DNA of 64,000 nt from contig WGLS01000005.1 in assembly GCA_016125455.1 (NCBI GenBank), forward strand, positions 124,001 through 188,000. Reading direction: 5' to 3'. Under the pieces are notes generated by a model that was given only the letters and a program-made list of their open reading frames with translations, ran no database searches and was not told the origin of the DNA. This DNA comes from Alphaproteobacteria bacterium. Lineage in GTDB: Bacteria; Pseudomonadota; Alphaproteobacteria; Caulobacterales; Parvularculaceae. Of the stretch, positions 18,519 through 28,773 are shown piece after piece. The position numbers and the translations under genes were made by a program. Every line of letters starts with the position of its first letter. Position 1 is the stretch's first letter.

Positions 18519-19900
18519 CGACGGGGGCGCCGACGAAGATCGTGCTTGACGTCGACCGCGTCGCGAAGCGCTATTACCGCAATCCGCTTTCCAGCCAGCG
18601 TCAGGCGTCGCGCGTCCTGTTCGAAGCTATGCTTGGACGAACGCGCGAGAATGCGAACCCGCAGCCCGGCGAAATCACGGTCGTCCGCGATGTGTCATTC
18701 ACGCTTCGGCGGGGCGAGGCGATCGGCATCATCGGCGGCAACGGCGCAGGCAAGACGACCATGCTCCGCATGCTGGCGGGCCATGTCCTGCCGGACGCCG
18801 GGGCGATCAGGGTCTACGGGACGACAGGGTCGATGATCGACCTGACGTCGGGCATCAAGGACACCATGAGCGGGCGGGCGAACATTTTTCTGCGATCGGC
18901 GATACTCGGCCGCCGACGGAAGGACGTCGAAGCCGATCTTGAGGAGATCATCGACTACACGGAACTCGGCGCGGCGATCGATGCGCCCGTCGCCACCTAC
19001 TCCTCGGGGATGCGCATGCGCCTCGCCTTCGCAACGACGATGTTCATGCGGCCAGACGTGCTGCTGGTTGACGAGGTTCTATCGGTCGGCGACTTCCGGT
19101 TCCGCCAGAAATGCCTCGAAAGCATCCGCATGATGCGCGAGAACGCCGGGTTCGTGCTCGTGTCCCACTCGATGGGCGACGTCAGCCGGTTCTGCGATCG
19201 GGTCCTGGTGCTGAAAGGCGGCGCGGTCGCTTTCGACGGGGCGCCCGATGACGCCATCGCTTTCTACTATGACCAGCAGGATCGCGCGGCGAAGAAGCCA
19301 AAGTTGCCAGCCGCGCCGGTCGGCGCAGCGTCCGGCGCTGCGGCGCGACCGCGCTATGGCGACTATATCGAACGCCGGCACCTGTGCGACGAAGTGGAGG
19401 CGCGCTGGCTCTCGGCGGAGGGCGAGGCGCTGGATGGCGTGCGCAGCGGCGATCGACTGCGGCTGCGCCTGTCTTTCCGGCTTCTCGCGCCAGTGCGACG
19501 GCTGATCGTTGGCGTACCGATATTCGGCCGGGATGGCGAGATGGTGACCGCACTTTCAAGCGAGCAGGCGGGCTTCGCCGCGACGCCGGGGGCTGACGGC
19601 CGGGTCGAAATCGAAATCGACGTGCCGGAGCTGCGGCTGACGCCCGGGGTCTACAAGGCGGTCCTCGCGCTGCATGACGGGCCGGAATACCTTTATCGCC
19701 AGTTGATCGGCGAAATCACGGTTGTGAGAGGGGGCCTGCCAAAGTATTGGGGGTCGCTCGTTACGCCGCAACGATGGTCGCAGACGCAGGGACGCGTCGA
19801 TGCGCCGACCGGCGCAAGACCCGAAGGCGCAGCGTCAGACGATGCGCCTGACGAAACCGGCGGGCGGGCTGAGGCGGGCGAGTCCGTCCGGGAGACCTGA
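18515..19900 (+). CDS. wzt: Polysaccharide ABC exporter ATPase with C-terminal Wzt-type beta domain
   Basis: Walker A GGNGAGKTTML, signature YSSGMRMRLAFA, C-terminal ~150-aa domain (RYGDYIERRHLCDEVEARWLSAEGEALDGVRSGDRLRL...). Confidence 0.93.
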   Translation: MTTGAPTKIVLDVDRVAKRYYRNPLSSQRQASRVLFEAMLGRTRENANPQPGEITVVRDVSFTLRRGEAIGIIGGNGAGKTTMLRMLAGHVLPDAGAIRVYGTTGSMIDLTSGIKDTMSGRANIFLRSAILGRRRKDVEADLEEIIDYTELGAAIDAPVATYSSGMRMRLAFATTMFMRPDVLLVDEVLSVGDFRFRQKCLESIRMMRENAGFVLVSHSMGDVSRFCDRVLVLKGGAVAFDGAPDDAIAFYYDQQDRAAKKPKLPAAPVGAASGAAARPRYGDYIERRHLCDEVEARWLSAEGEALDGVRSGDRLRLRLSFRLLAPVRRLIVGVPIFGRDGEMVTALSSEQAGFAATPGADGRVEIEIDVPELRLTPGVYKAVLALHDGPEYLYRQLIGEITVVRGGLPKYWGSLVTPQRWSQTQGRVDAPTGARPEGAASDDAPDETGGRAEAGESVRET

Positions 19901-20030
19901 CGTTGCCCGGCATCATCCGGCCGAGCATGCCGGCTGGCCGACTGGTGGAAAACTGAATACGACGGGCGCGACGCCCTTTGACATTGAGGCGGCGCCAAAG
20001 CCGGGCGGCCGCGCACGGGAGAGACGATGC

Positions 20031-21035
20031 ATGCCGTACAATACGGAAATTCCAGGTCAGCAGAGCGATTTCGAGCTTCGCGCGATCGAGCTCGTCGCGT
20101 CGCTGGTGCCTGAAAATGGCCATTGCGTGGAAATCGGCAGCCTGTTCGGGCGATCCGCCTGGGCTTGGGCAAAGAGCGTGCCTGCCTCGACGAAAGTCGT
20201 GTGCGTAGACCCATGGGAGCCAAGCCCCGCTTCGCGCCCACTGGAGCAGCGCTACGGCGTTTCCTACTCGATCGAGAGTTTTCGGCGGTTCACCGGGGAT
20301 TGCCCGAACGTCGAGGCGATACAGGGCTACAGCCCAGACGTCGTGAAGGACTGGTCGACGCCGATCGACCTGTTTTTCGAGGATGCGGTGCATCGCAATC
20401 CGGTTTTTGAGCAGAACATCGATTTCTGGGCCGGCCACCTGAAGCCGAACGGCGTTGCCTGCGGCGACGATTATCGCCCGCGTTATCCTGACATCGTGAA
20501 TGGGGTAAACAAGCTCGCCAAGCGCCTCGGGCGGTCCATCATCACGGTGGATTTCTTCTGGTGTCTCCTGCCGAACGCCGAAGACGTGCCGGAAGCCCGC
20601 GACGTCGAGCGGCAACTGAAGGCGCTGTCCAAGGAGGCCTTCGATCACAACCTGTCGCAGATGCCTGTCGTCTTCACCGAGCCCCTGTCGGTGTTCAAGA
20701 CGGTCAAAGTGAACCAGCCGCGCGAAGTAAAAGTGCGCGTCTGCAGTTTCTATGCGGATAACTGGCGCCCGGCGGACGATGGCCGCAAGGTCGAGATCGG
20801 CGTGCGGGTTTTCGCCGAAGACAAGAAAACGCAGATCGCTGAGCGTCGGCTGACGCTCGATGCGACGACGATATACCCGGACCAGCCGATCGAGCTGATG
20901 ATGGAGCTGCCCACGGCGAAAATGCCGACGGGAAAGCATTTCGCGCTCTACGGCGTCTTTGACGAGACCGGCGAGCGGTTCATGAGCGAGCGCCGGGGCA
21001 TGCCCGCGTTCATTCCTTACGAGTACGTCGCCTGA
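20031..21035 (+). CDS. Class I SAM-dependent methyltransferase with C-terminal beta-rich domain
   Basis: HCVEIGSLFGRSAWAWAKSVPASTKVVCVDPWEP (Methyltransf_24-like) plus ~120-aa C-terminal extension. Confidence 0.82.
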   Translation: MPYNTEIPGQQSDFELRAIELVASLVPENGHCVEIGSLFGRSAWAWAKSVPASTKVVCVDPWEPSPASRPLEQRYGVSYSIESFRRFTGDCPNVEAIQGYSPDVVKDWSTPIDLFFEDAVHRNPVFEQNIDFWAGHLKPNGVACGDDYRPRYPDIVNGVNKLAKRLGRSIITVDFFWCLLPNAEDVPEARDVERQLKALSKEAFDHNLSQMPVVFTEPLSVFKTVKVNQPREVKVRVCSFYADNWRPADDGRKVEIGVRVFAEDKKTQIAERRLTLDATTIYPDQPIELMMELPTAKMPTGKHFALYGVFDETGERFMSERRGMPAFIPYEYVA

Positions 21036-21068
21036 CGGCGCGTCGTGCGATCGGGCTGGAGCAAGCGA

Positions 21069-21842
21069 ATGTCGGAAACGGTTCAATCGGCGCCTCGTCG
21101 CGACAAGAATTTCTGGTCGGCGAATTACCTCAATGAGGGCGCCATCACGATGGCGAGGCTCGAAAACCATCCGCCCCTCAATAATCCGAAGATTCTTGTG
21201 AACGTCGGGTCGCACCTCGCGGCCGAAGCTCGCCCGTACATCGACGCGGGCTGGCGGGTGTTCGCCTTTGAGCCGAATCCGGTGCTGCACGACCAGCTTC
21301 GCGAGATGGAGCGCGCCCACGAGAATTTCACGTTCCTTCCGAAGGCGGTGTCCGACAAGCCGGGCGAAGACCTGACGTTCTGGGTCTCCGACAAGAGCTC
21401 CGGCATGAGTTCGCTCGTCAAGCGCGATCCTGATGCGCGCGAAGTGAAGGTCGAGGTGACGACGCTCGCCGCCTTCTGCGAGGAATATGGCATCGAGGCC
21501 ATCGATTTCCTGCTGGTCGACGCCGAGTTGAAGGACCTGGAAGTCGTCATGTCCCTCGGGCCGTCGACCCGCGTCGGCGCTTTGTGCGTTGAATTCGGCG
21601 GCAATCGCCTGAACGCCCTGCATGGCACCATCACGGAGCGATGGCCGCAATTCGACGAGATCATCTGGGAATATCGAAAGCCGCTTGGCGAGGACGGCAA
21701 GGAAAAGATGGGCGTCGCAGCGAAGTGCATCGCCCGCAGTTCGTATGAGCAGTACATCGAGAAAGTTCGCACCGACGCGCCGCGCGGCCGCTGGGGCAAT
21801 ATCTTTTACTTCGACCGGCGTTTTGTGAAGAAGGGCCGTTGA
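21069..21842 (+). CDS. FkbM family methyltransferase
   Basis: KILVNVGSHLAAEARPYIDAGWRVFAFEPNPVLHDQLRE...AIDFLLVDAELKDLEVV. Confidence 0.85.
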   Translation: MSETVQSAPRRDKNFWSANYLNEGAITMARLENHPPLNNPKILVNVGSHLAAEARPYIDAGWRVFAFEPNPVLHDQLREMERAHENFTFLPKAVSDKPGEDLTFWVSDKSSGMSSLVKRDPDAREVKVEVTTLAAFCEEYGIEAIDFLLVDAELKDLEVVMSLGPSTRVGALCVEFGGNRLNALHGTITERWPQFDEIIWEYRKPLGEDGKEKMGVAAKCIARSSYEQYIEKVRTDAPRGRWGNIFYFDRRFVKKGR

Positions 21843-21846
21843 CGCC

Positions 21847-22971
21847 CTATCGTCCGTCATCGGACGGTGCGCCCGCCATCCGCTCAAGGTCCGCAATGCG
21901 CGCCCGCAACGCGGCGAGCTCGGCCGATTGGTCGTTGACGACGGCCGCGACCGCCCCGCGGGTATGGAGAACAAGCGCTGCGAGGGCGTTCAGGAGCGCG
22001 ACCGCAAGAGCGATGCCGAGCGTCAGCGCGGCGGGCGTGGCCGCGCTCGCTACGAGAACGACGGCCAGCGCCGATAGTCCCGCGAAGAACGTCAGGGCGG
22101 GCCATGACCGCCGGATGAGCTGCGCGAGCTTCGCTTGCGGCGATGCCGGCGCGGCGGCGCGTTGCGGAAGATCCCTGGTGAACGGCGACGGCAATGATTG
22201 CGGCGCCGGCGCAGGCGTTGCGCCGGCGCCCAGCAATGCGTCGAGATCGACGAACGGGAAAACGCGAACAGCCGATGCGGCATTGGCATTATAAACTTCG
22301 ACGTCCGCGCGCGCGGCGAGCCTGACGCCGGCCTCGGTCCATGCGCCAACGTGCAGGTCAGGCCGCGGGTTCGGAAGATTGTAGCGGTCGCCTGGCGCCT
22401 GGTATCCCTCGAAGAAATAGTTGGGGTTTTCCCGCCGTTCCATGATCTCCAGTTCGATTCCGCTGCGCTTGCGCGCGCCGTCGACAACCTCCGTATAAGT
22501 CGCGTCGACGCCAAGCATGACAAGGCGGCGATAGCCCATGTCGGCCGCCCACAGCGCGGCGCCGCTGCCCGTCGTGATCGTCGCGCCGCGATAAATGTCG
22601 CGGCGGGCGGCAATCGCGTCATAGTTGACGACAGTCGGCGTTGCGGCGGCGTGGCCAAGCGCCTCTATCAGGTTCGAGCGCAGCAGGAAACGTTGAATGC
22701 GGCTTTCACGGATCAGCTCGGCGATCGCATCGGCGTGGGAGAGGCCGACGACGGTATCAAGGCAGGCATAGTAGCGCGGCCGCCAGTCGATCTCGCGCCA
22801 GTAGCGGTAGGCGGCGTTCATGCCGACGGTGGCGAACGGGGACAGACGGCGAAGGTCGACGGACTTCAGCGATGGACCGTTGCCGAGCAGGAACGCCGTC
22901 GCCGCGTCGGCGCGCACGCGCCGGGCGGTGCCATCGCCGGCCGGTCCGGCGTCAGTCGCCGCCGTCGTCAT
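21847..22971 (-). CDS. DUF115-like protein with C-terminal membrane anchor
   Basis: [31 protein letters not shown]; two C-terminal TM helices followed by short coiled coil. Confidence 0.7.
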   Translation of the reverse strand: MTTAATDAGPAGDGTARRVRADAATAFLLGNGPSLKSVDLRRLSPFATVGMNAAYRYWREIDWRPRYYACLDTVVGLSHADAIAELIRESRIQRFLLRSNLIEALGHAAATPTVVNYDAIAARRDIYRGATITTGSGAALWAADMGYRRLVMLGVDATYTEVVDGARKRSGIELEIMERRENPNYFFEGYQAPGDRYNLPNPRPDLHVGAWTEAGVRLAARADVEVYNANAASAVRVFPFVDLDALLGAGATPAPAPQSLPSPFTRDLPQRAAAPASPQAKLAQLIRRSWPALTFFAGLSALAVVLVASAATPAALTLGIALAVALLNALAALVLHTRGAVAAVVNDQSAELAALRARIADLERMAGAPSDDGR

Positions 22972-23061
22972 GCCGGCCCGCCCCGGCCCGGGTTTGCTGG
23001 CGCGCCAGTGCCGGATAGGCTAGGAGGCGAACGAAGCGGACAGGGCAAGCTCAGGAATTTC

Positions 23062-24111
23062 ATGACGAAAACGGCCTTGATCACCGGCGTCACCGGTCAG
23101 GATGGCGCTTATCTCGCGCGGCTTCTGCTCGAGAAGGGCTATACCGTTCATGGCGTAAAGCGACGCTCGTCCTCGTTCAATACCGGCCGCGTCGACGGGA
23201 TCTACCGCGATCCGCATGAAGCCTCGACCAAGTTCTTCATGCATTATGGCGATCTGACGGATTCCACCAACCTGATCCGGCTGCTGCAGGAGACAAAGCC
23301 CGACGAGGTCTACAATCTCGGCGCGCAGAGTCATGTCCAGGTGAGCTTCGAGACGCCGGAATACACCGCCAACGCAGATGGTCTCGGCGTGCTGCGCCTG
23401 CTTGAGGGGATCCGCATCCTCGGCCTTGAGAGCTCGGTTAGATTCTACCAGGCTTCGACGTCCGAGCTCTACGGCCTCGTTCAGGAAACGCCCCAGACCG
23501 AGCGCACGCCATTTTATCCGCGTTCGCCTTACGGCGTGGCGAAACTTTACGGCTACTGGATCACGGTCAATTATCGCGAGGCGTACGGCATTCATGCTTC
23601 AAACGGCATTCTGTTCAACCATGAAAGCCCGATCCGCGGCGAGACCTTCGTTACGAGGAAGATCACTCGCGCCGTTGCTGCGATCAGCAAAGGAGCGCAG
23701 GCGACGCTTTATCTCGGCAATCTAGAGGCCCGCCGCGACTGGGGTCATGCGCGGGACTATGTCGATGGCATGTGGCGCATCCTTCAGCAGGAAACGCCGG
23801 GGGATTTCGTTCTTGGCACTGGCGAAGTCCATTCGGTGCGGGAATTCGCCGAAATCTCGTTCCGCGAGGCCGGTATTGAGATCGAGTGGCGGGGCGTCGG
23901 CGCCGAGGAAGTTGGCGTTGACCGGGCGACAGGCGACATCCGGGTCCGGATTGATCCGAAATACTACCGGCCAACGGAGGTCGACCTGCTTGTCGCGGAC
24001 CCGACAAAGGCCCGCGAGGTTCTGGGCTGGCGTCACACGACCAGCTTCCATGATCTCGTGAAGGAGATGGTAGCCGCCGATCTCGCCGCGCTTGATCCGG
24101 CGCAGGGCTGA
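23062..24111 (+). CDS. gmd: GDP-mannose 4,6-dehydratase
   Basis: [68 protein letters not shown]. Confidence 0.97.
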   Translation: MTKTALITGVTGQDGAYLARLLLEKGYTVHGVKRRSSSFNTGRVDGIYRDPHEASTKFFMHYGDLTDSTNLIRLLQETKPDEVYNLGAQSHVQVSFETPEYTANADGLGVLRLLEGIRILGLESSVRFYQASTSELYGLVQETPQTERTPFYPRSPYGVAKLYGYWITVNYREAYGIHASNGILFNHESPIRGETFVTRKITRAVAAISKGAQATLYLGNLEARRDWGHARDYVDGMWRILQQETPGDFVLGTGEVHSVREFAEISFREAGIEIEWRGVGAEEVGVDRATGDIRVRIDPKYYRPTEVDLLVADPTKAREVLGWRHTTSFHDLVKEMVAADLAALDPAQG

Positions 24112-25067
24112 TGGCTGCGACGCTGTATTCGCTCAAGGGCAAGCGCGTCTTCGTCGCCGGCGCCCGCGGCATGGTCGGGCGGGCCGTTGTTGAACGTCTT
24201 GAGCCGGAAGGATGCGCCGCCATCCTCGCGCCGGGCCGGGACGCCCTCGACCTCGTCGACCAGGCGGCCGTTTCCCGATGGATGGCCGCGAACCGGCCGG
24301 ACGTGGTCATCGTGGCCGCGGCTCGGGTCGGCGGCATCCACGCGAACGACGCGTGGCCGGCCGAGTTCCTCTATGACAACCTGATGATCGAGGCGAACCT
24401 GATCCACGCCGCGCACGGCGAGGGGATTGAGAAGCTTCTGTTCCTGGGGTCATCCTGCATTTACCCGAAATTCGCGCCGCAACCGATCCCGGAAGCCGCG
24501 TTGCTGACAGGGCCGCTTGAGTCCACGAACGAATGGTACGCGATCGCCAAGATCGCCGGGATCAAGCTGTGCCAGGCCTACCGCCGCCAGCACGGGGCGG
24601 ACTTCATCTCAGCGATGCCGACAAACCTTTATGGGCCGCACGACAATTTCGATCCGGAGACGAGCCATGTGCTGCCGGCGCTGATCCGAAAGGCCGTTGC
24701 CGCGGCGGATGCCGGCGAGCGCGGCATTGCGATCTGGGGCACAGGGACGCCGCGGCGTGAATTCCTGCATGTGAGGGACTGCGCGGACGCCCTCGTGTTT
24801 CTCCTGAAGAATTACTCGGGCGAGGCGCACGTCAATGTGGGCGCCGGCGAGGATGTCAGCATTCTCGACCTCGCGGGCATGGTGCTTGGAGCGGCAGGTA
24901 TCGTCGATGGCGAGGTGCGCACCGATCCGACGAGGCCCGACGGCACGCCGCGCAAGCTGATGGACGGTTCAAAGCTCGCGGCGATGGGATGGCGAGCCTC
25001 CATCCCGTTGCGAGATGGCATTGCGGAAACCGTCGCATGGTACCGCGGTAATCGCCCTGCGACGTAG
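24111..25067 (+). CDS. fcl: GDP-L-fucose synthase
   Basis: GKRVFVAGARGMVGRAVVERL; GGIHANDAWPAEFLYDNLMIEANLIHAAHGEGIEKLLFLGSSCIYPKFAPQPIPE. Confidence 0.97.
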   Translation: MAATLYSLKGKRVFVAGARGMVGRAVVERLEPEGCAAILAPGRDALDLVDQAAVSRWMAANRPDVVIVAAARVGGIHANDAWPAEFLYDNLMIEANLIHAAHGEGIEKLLFLGSSCIYPKFAPQPIPEAALLTGPLESTNEWYAIAKIAGIKLCQAYRRQHGADFISAMPTNLYGPHDNFDPETSHVLPALIRKAVAAADAGERGIAIWGTGTPRREFLHVRDCADALVFLLKNYSGEAHVNVGAGEDVSILDLAGMVLGAAGIVDGEVRTDPTRPDGTPRKLMDGSKLAAMGWRASIPLRDGIAETVAWYRGNRPAT

Positions 25068-25219
25068 CCAATCGTCTGCGCCGGCTTCATTTGCGGCGGC
25101 GGATCGGGCATAACGGCGCATGGTCGGCCGGTTCAGCGCGGCCATAATGTCGGCCAGGCGAACGGCCACGGCAGCGGCCGAACCAGAGCGTCGGCAGCGG
25201 CGAAAGCAGCGGGGATCAG

Positions 25220-26251
25220 ATGACGGCATCGCGGACCGACACGCCGGAAGGCGCGCCGAACGACGCCAAACAGGAGCCCCGGATTGGTGCCCGGAGCGGG
25301 CCCCGCGAGACCGTCAGCATCATCTTCCGCGCTCTCAACGAGGAGAAATGGTTCGGCCAGGCGCTCGCCGCCTGCCGCGAGCAGGAGATCGCCGACGCCG
25401 ACGTTGAGATCATTCTCGTCGATTCCGGCTCCACCGACCGGACCGTCGAGATCGCCGAGGCGGCCGGCGCGCGCATCGTCCATATCAAGAAGCACGATTT
25501 CACCTTCGGCCGGTCGCTGAACTATGGCTGCGAGGCCGCGGCGGGGGATTATCTCGTATTTATCTCCGCCCACTGCATTCCGGCGCACCGGCACTGGCTC
25601 GCCAACCTCATCCGGCCCTTGCGCGAGGGACTGGTCGATTACTCCTACGGCCGCCAGCTCGGGCACGAGGTGACCAAATTCTCTGAACGGCAGATTTTCG
25701 CGCAGTATTTTCCGGCCTTCGACAAGCTTCCCCAGGCCGATTTTTTCGCCAACAACGCCAACGCCGCGATCGCCCGCGAGCTTTGGGAAAAACACCGTTT
25801 CGACGAGACCGTGACGGGCCTGGAGGACATGGTCCTCGCCAAGGCGATCGTCCGGGATGGCGGGCGGATCGGCTATGTCGCCGACGCGCCGGTGTACCAC
25901 ATCCACGAAGAGACCCTGCGCCAGACCCGGCGCCGCTATTACCGCGAGGCGCTGACCCTGCGCGAGATCATGCCGGAGGTGCAACTGCACTTCGGCGACT
26001 TCGTGCGCTACACGACAGCCGCGATCCTGCACGATTTTTCCGAGGCGCTGAGCGAGCGCAAGCTGCTGAGCGTCGCGGGCGAGGTCGTCTCGTTTCGTCT
26101 CATGCAGTATTGGGGCGCCTGGAAGGGGCACACCGAGAACCGCGTCCTCTCCCATGCCCAGAAGGAAAGCTACTACTACCCGAAGCCGGCGAAGCGGCAG
26201 CCGGACGACGGGACAACGACCGGCCGCAGCCGGCGCGCGCCAGCTGAATGA
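25220..26251 (+). CDS. Glycosyltransferase family 2
   Basis: VSIIFRALNEEKWFGQALAACREQEIADADVEIILVDSGSTDRTVEIAE. Confidence 0.93.
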   Translation: MTASRTDTPEGAPNDAKQEPRIGARSGPRETVSIIFRALNEEKWFGQALAACREQEIADADVEIILVDSGSTDRTVEIAEAAGARIVHIKKHDFTFGRSLNYGCEAAAGDYLVFISAHCIPAHRHWLANLIRPLREGLVDYSYGRQLGHEVTKFSERQIFAQYFPAFDKLPQADFFANNANAAIARELWEKHRFDETVTGLEDMVLAKAIVRDGGRIGYVADAPVYHIHEETLRQTRRRYYREALTLREIMPEVQLHFGDFVRYTTAAILHDFSEALSERKLLSVAGEVVSFRLMQYWGAWKGHTENRVLSHAQKESYYYPKPAKRQPDDGTTTGRSRRAPAE

Positions 26252-26352
26252 AGGCGGGCGAATGACTTGACGGACGCCCCGCCTTGCCGGAAGCGGGGAG
26301 CCCGTCGCCGCGCCCGATCCGGAGCGCCGGCCCGCACTGATGGACATGGAAC

Positions 26353-27075
26353 ATGATTGCAGACGCCAGACGCGTCACGGCCCTGTTGCCGATGAAGGCC
26401 CACAGCGCACGCGTGACCTCGAAGAACTTCCGGGACATCGCCGGCAAGCCGCTGTTCCGCTGGATCCTCGACGTCATGTGCGGCATGGCGGAAATCGACC
26501 GCGTCGTCATCAACACCGACGCGCGCGCCATTCTCGCCGACAACGGGCTTAAGGATGGCGACTATGGCGGCAAGGTCATGATCCGCGACCGCCGCCCGGA
26601 AATCTGCGGCGACTTCGTGTCCATGAATCTCGTGCTGGCCGACGACATCGCCAATGTCGCGTCAGACTATTTCTTCATGACCCACACGACCAATCCGCTG
26701 CTCTCCGCATCGACGATCCGGCGAATGCTCGATCAGTTCGCCGCGGCGGCGGCAGACGGCCGCGCCGACAGCCTGTTCACCGTAAACCGGCTGCAGACCC
26801 GGTTCTATACGCCGGAAGGCGCGCCCATCAATCACGACCCGGACAATCTCGTCAGGACGCAGGACCTGCCGCCCTATATGGAGGAAAACTCAGTCGGCTA
26901 CCTCTTCACCGCGGAGAGCTTCGCGCGCACTGGCGCGCGGATCGGCGCGCGGCCGATCCTGTTCGAGACGCCGCGGCTCGAGAGCGTCGACATCGACGAG
27001 AAATCCGACTGGTACATGGCCGAATCGCTCCTGATGCGGATCGCCGCTGGCGAAACCCTGCCCACGGAAGAATAG
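26353..27075 (+). CDS. Acylneuraminate cytidylyltransferase family protein
   Basis: VTALLPMKAHSARVTSKNFRDIAGKPLFRWILD; THTTNPLLSASTIRRML. Confidence 0.88.
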   Translation: MIADARRVTALLPMKAHSARVTSKNFRDIAGKPLFRWILDVMCGMAEIDRVVINTDARAILADNGLKDGDYGGKVMIRDRRPEICGDFVSMNLVLADDIANVASDYFFMTHTTNPLLSASTIRRMLDQFAAAAADGRADSLFTVNRLQTRFYTPEGAPINHDPDNLVRTQDLPPYMEENSVGYLFTAESFARTGARIGARPILFETPRLESVDIDEKSDWYMAESLLMRIAAGETLPTEE

Positions 27076-27081
27076 ACCCGC

Positions 27082-28029
27082 ATGTCCCGTCCGAACGTTC
27101 TCGTCACCTGTCCGCCCATGCTTGGCCTGTTCGATGAGTTCGCCGCCGATTTCGAGGCGGCGGGCCTCTCCGCGACGCCTGCGAAAGTAACGCAGGTGCT
27201 GAGCGAAGACGAACTGGTCGCGCTCGTCCCAAACCATGACGGCTGGATCATCGGCGACGACCCGGCGAGCCGCCGCGTCATCGAGGCGGCTGCGAAGGGC
27301 AGGCTGCGCGCGGCGGTGAAGTGGGGCGTCGGCGTGGACAATGTGGACTTTGCCGCCTTCAAGGACCTCGGGCTGCCGGTCGAGAACACGCCGGGCGTCT
27401 TCGGCGGCGAAGTCGCCGACGTCGCGCTCACCTATGCGCTTGGCCTCGCGCGCGAGACCTATTTCATCGACCGCGAGATACGGGTCAACAATGGCTGGCC
27501 GAAGCCGAGCGGCATCAGCATCGCCGGCCGCACGGTCGCGCTTGTCGGCTTCGGCGACATCGGGTCCCAGACGGCGAAACGGCTGATCCCCTGCGGCGCA
27601 AGGGTGATAGCCTATGATCCGTTCTACAAGCCGGTCGATGGCGTTGCGGTCGAGACCGCTCAGTGGCCGGCGCGCATTGGCGAGGCGGATTTCCTGATCT
27701 TCACCTGTCCGCTGACGCCGCAGACCCGGGGCATGTTCAATCATGACCTTGTCCCCATGCTGAAGGATGGCGTGCGCGTCGTGAACGTGGCGCGGGGGCC
27801 GGTCGTTGTGGAGTCTGCGCTCATCGAGGCGCTCAGGTCCGGCAAAGTCCATTCCGCGGCGCTTGACGTCTTTGAAGTGGAGCCGTTGCCCGCGACCTCG
27901 CCGCTGCGCGGATTTGATAGCTGCATCTTCGGTTCGCACAACGGCTCCAACTCCGCGGACGCGGTGCGCCGGGTCAGCCGCATCGCGATCGGCAAGATGG
28001 CGCGTTTTCTCGGAACGACGCTGGCGTGA
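27082..28029 (+). CDS. D-2-hydroxyacid / phosphoglycerate dehydrogenase family oxidoreductase
   Basis: GRTVALVGFGDIGSQTAKRLIPCGARVIAYDP; NVARGPVVVESALIEALRSGKVHSAALDVFEVEPLP. Confidence 0.92.
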   Translation: MSRPNVLVTCPPMLGLFDEFAADFEAAGLSATPAKVTQVLSEDELVALVPNHDGWIIGDDPASRRVIEAAAKGRLRAAVKWGVGVDNVDFAAFKDLGLPVENTPGVFGGEVADVALTYALGLARETYFIDREIRVNNGWPKPSGISIAGRTVALVGFGDIGSQTAKRLIPCGARVIAYDPFYKPVDGVAVETAQWPARIGEADFLIFTCPLTPQTRGMFNHDLVPMLKDGVRVVNVARGPVVVESALIEALRSGKVHSAALDVFEVEPLPATSPLRGFDSCIFGSHNGSNSADAVRRVSRIAIGKMARFLGTTLA

Positions 28030-28769
28030 CAGGGCGCAGCGTTCTCATCACCGGCTGCAATGGCGGCATCGGCGTCGAGCTCATGCGGGTTTTCGCGGAC
28101 GCGGGCTGGCGAGCCATCGGCGTCGACCGTAACCCGGCCGAGCCCGTCGGCGCCGAGAGCGTGATCCATGTGGATATCGGCGGACTTGTTCGCGACGCAG
28201 GCGCGCGGGCGAATTTTGCGGCGGACGTGCGCAAGCGGTGCGACGGCGCGCCGCTCGGCTGCATCATCAACAACGCGGCCGTGCAGCGTCTCGGCAAGCT
28301 TGAAGACCTCGCCGTCGACGACATCATCGAGACAATGGACGTAAACGTGGTCGCGCCGATGTTGCTCGTTCGGGCGTTCCTGCCAGAACTGCGCGCGAAC
28401 AGTGGCGCCGTCGTCAATATCGGTTCGGTCCATGCCCAGGCCACGAAGCCGAATTTCTCCGCCTACGCTACATCCAAATCGGCGCTGCATGGCCTGACCC
28501 GCGCGCTGTCAGTCGATCTGGGGCCAGAGGTTCGGGTCAATACGCTCGCTCCGGCGGCTACGGCGACGCCGATGTTGAAGGCGGGCTTTGAAAATGATGA
28601 CGCCGCGTTTGCGGCGCTTGAGAACGTGCACCCGCTGCGGCGCATCGCGGAGCCCGCGGAAATCGCGCGGATCGCGCTTTTCCTTGCATCTGAGGATGCG
28701 AGTTTCCTCACCGGCGCGACGGTCTTCGCCGACGGCGGGGTCCTGTCGCGCCTGCATGACCCGGCCTGA
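28026..28769 (+). CDS. SDR family oxidoreductase
   Basis: SVLITGCNGGIGVELMRVFADAGW; GAVVNIGSVHAQATKPNFSAYATSKSALHGLTRALSVDLGPEVRVNTLAP. Confidence 0.93.
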   Translation: MTGRSVLITGCNGGIGVELMRVFADAGWRAIGVDRNPAEPVGAESVIHVDIGGLVRDAGARANFAADVRKRCDGAPLGCIINNAAVQRLGKLEDLAVDDIIETMDVNVVAPMLLVRAFLPELRANSGAVVNIGSVHAQATKPNFSAYATSKSALHGLTRALSVDLGPEVRVNTLAPAATATPMLKAGFENDDAAFAALENVHPLRRIAEPAEIARIALFLASEDASFLTGATVFADGGVLSRLHDPA

Positions 28770-28773
28770 CGCG

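Noticed and set aside
19761-21974. 737-aa open frame on the minus strand
   Set aside because: Antisense to the end of wzt, the methyltransferase and FkbM genes, all with clear motifs; no domain in the antisense translation.
22198-23061. N-terminal 288-aa extension of the gmd ORF
   Set aside because: Antisense to the DUF115-like gene; the true Gmd start [18 protein letters not shown] is at 23062.
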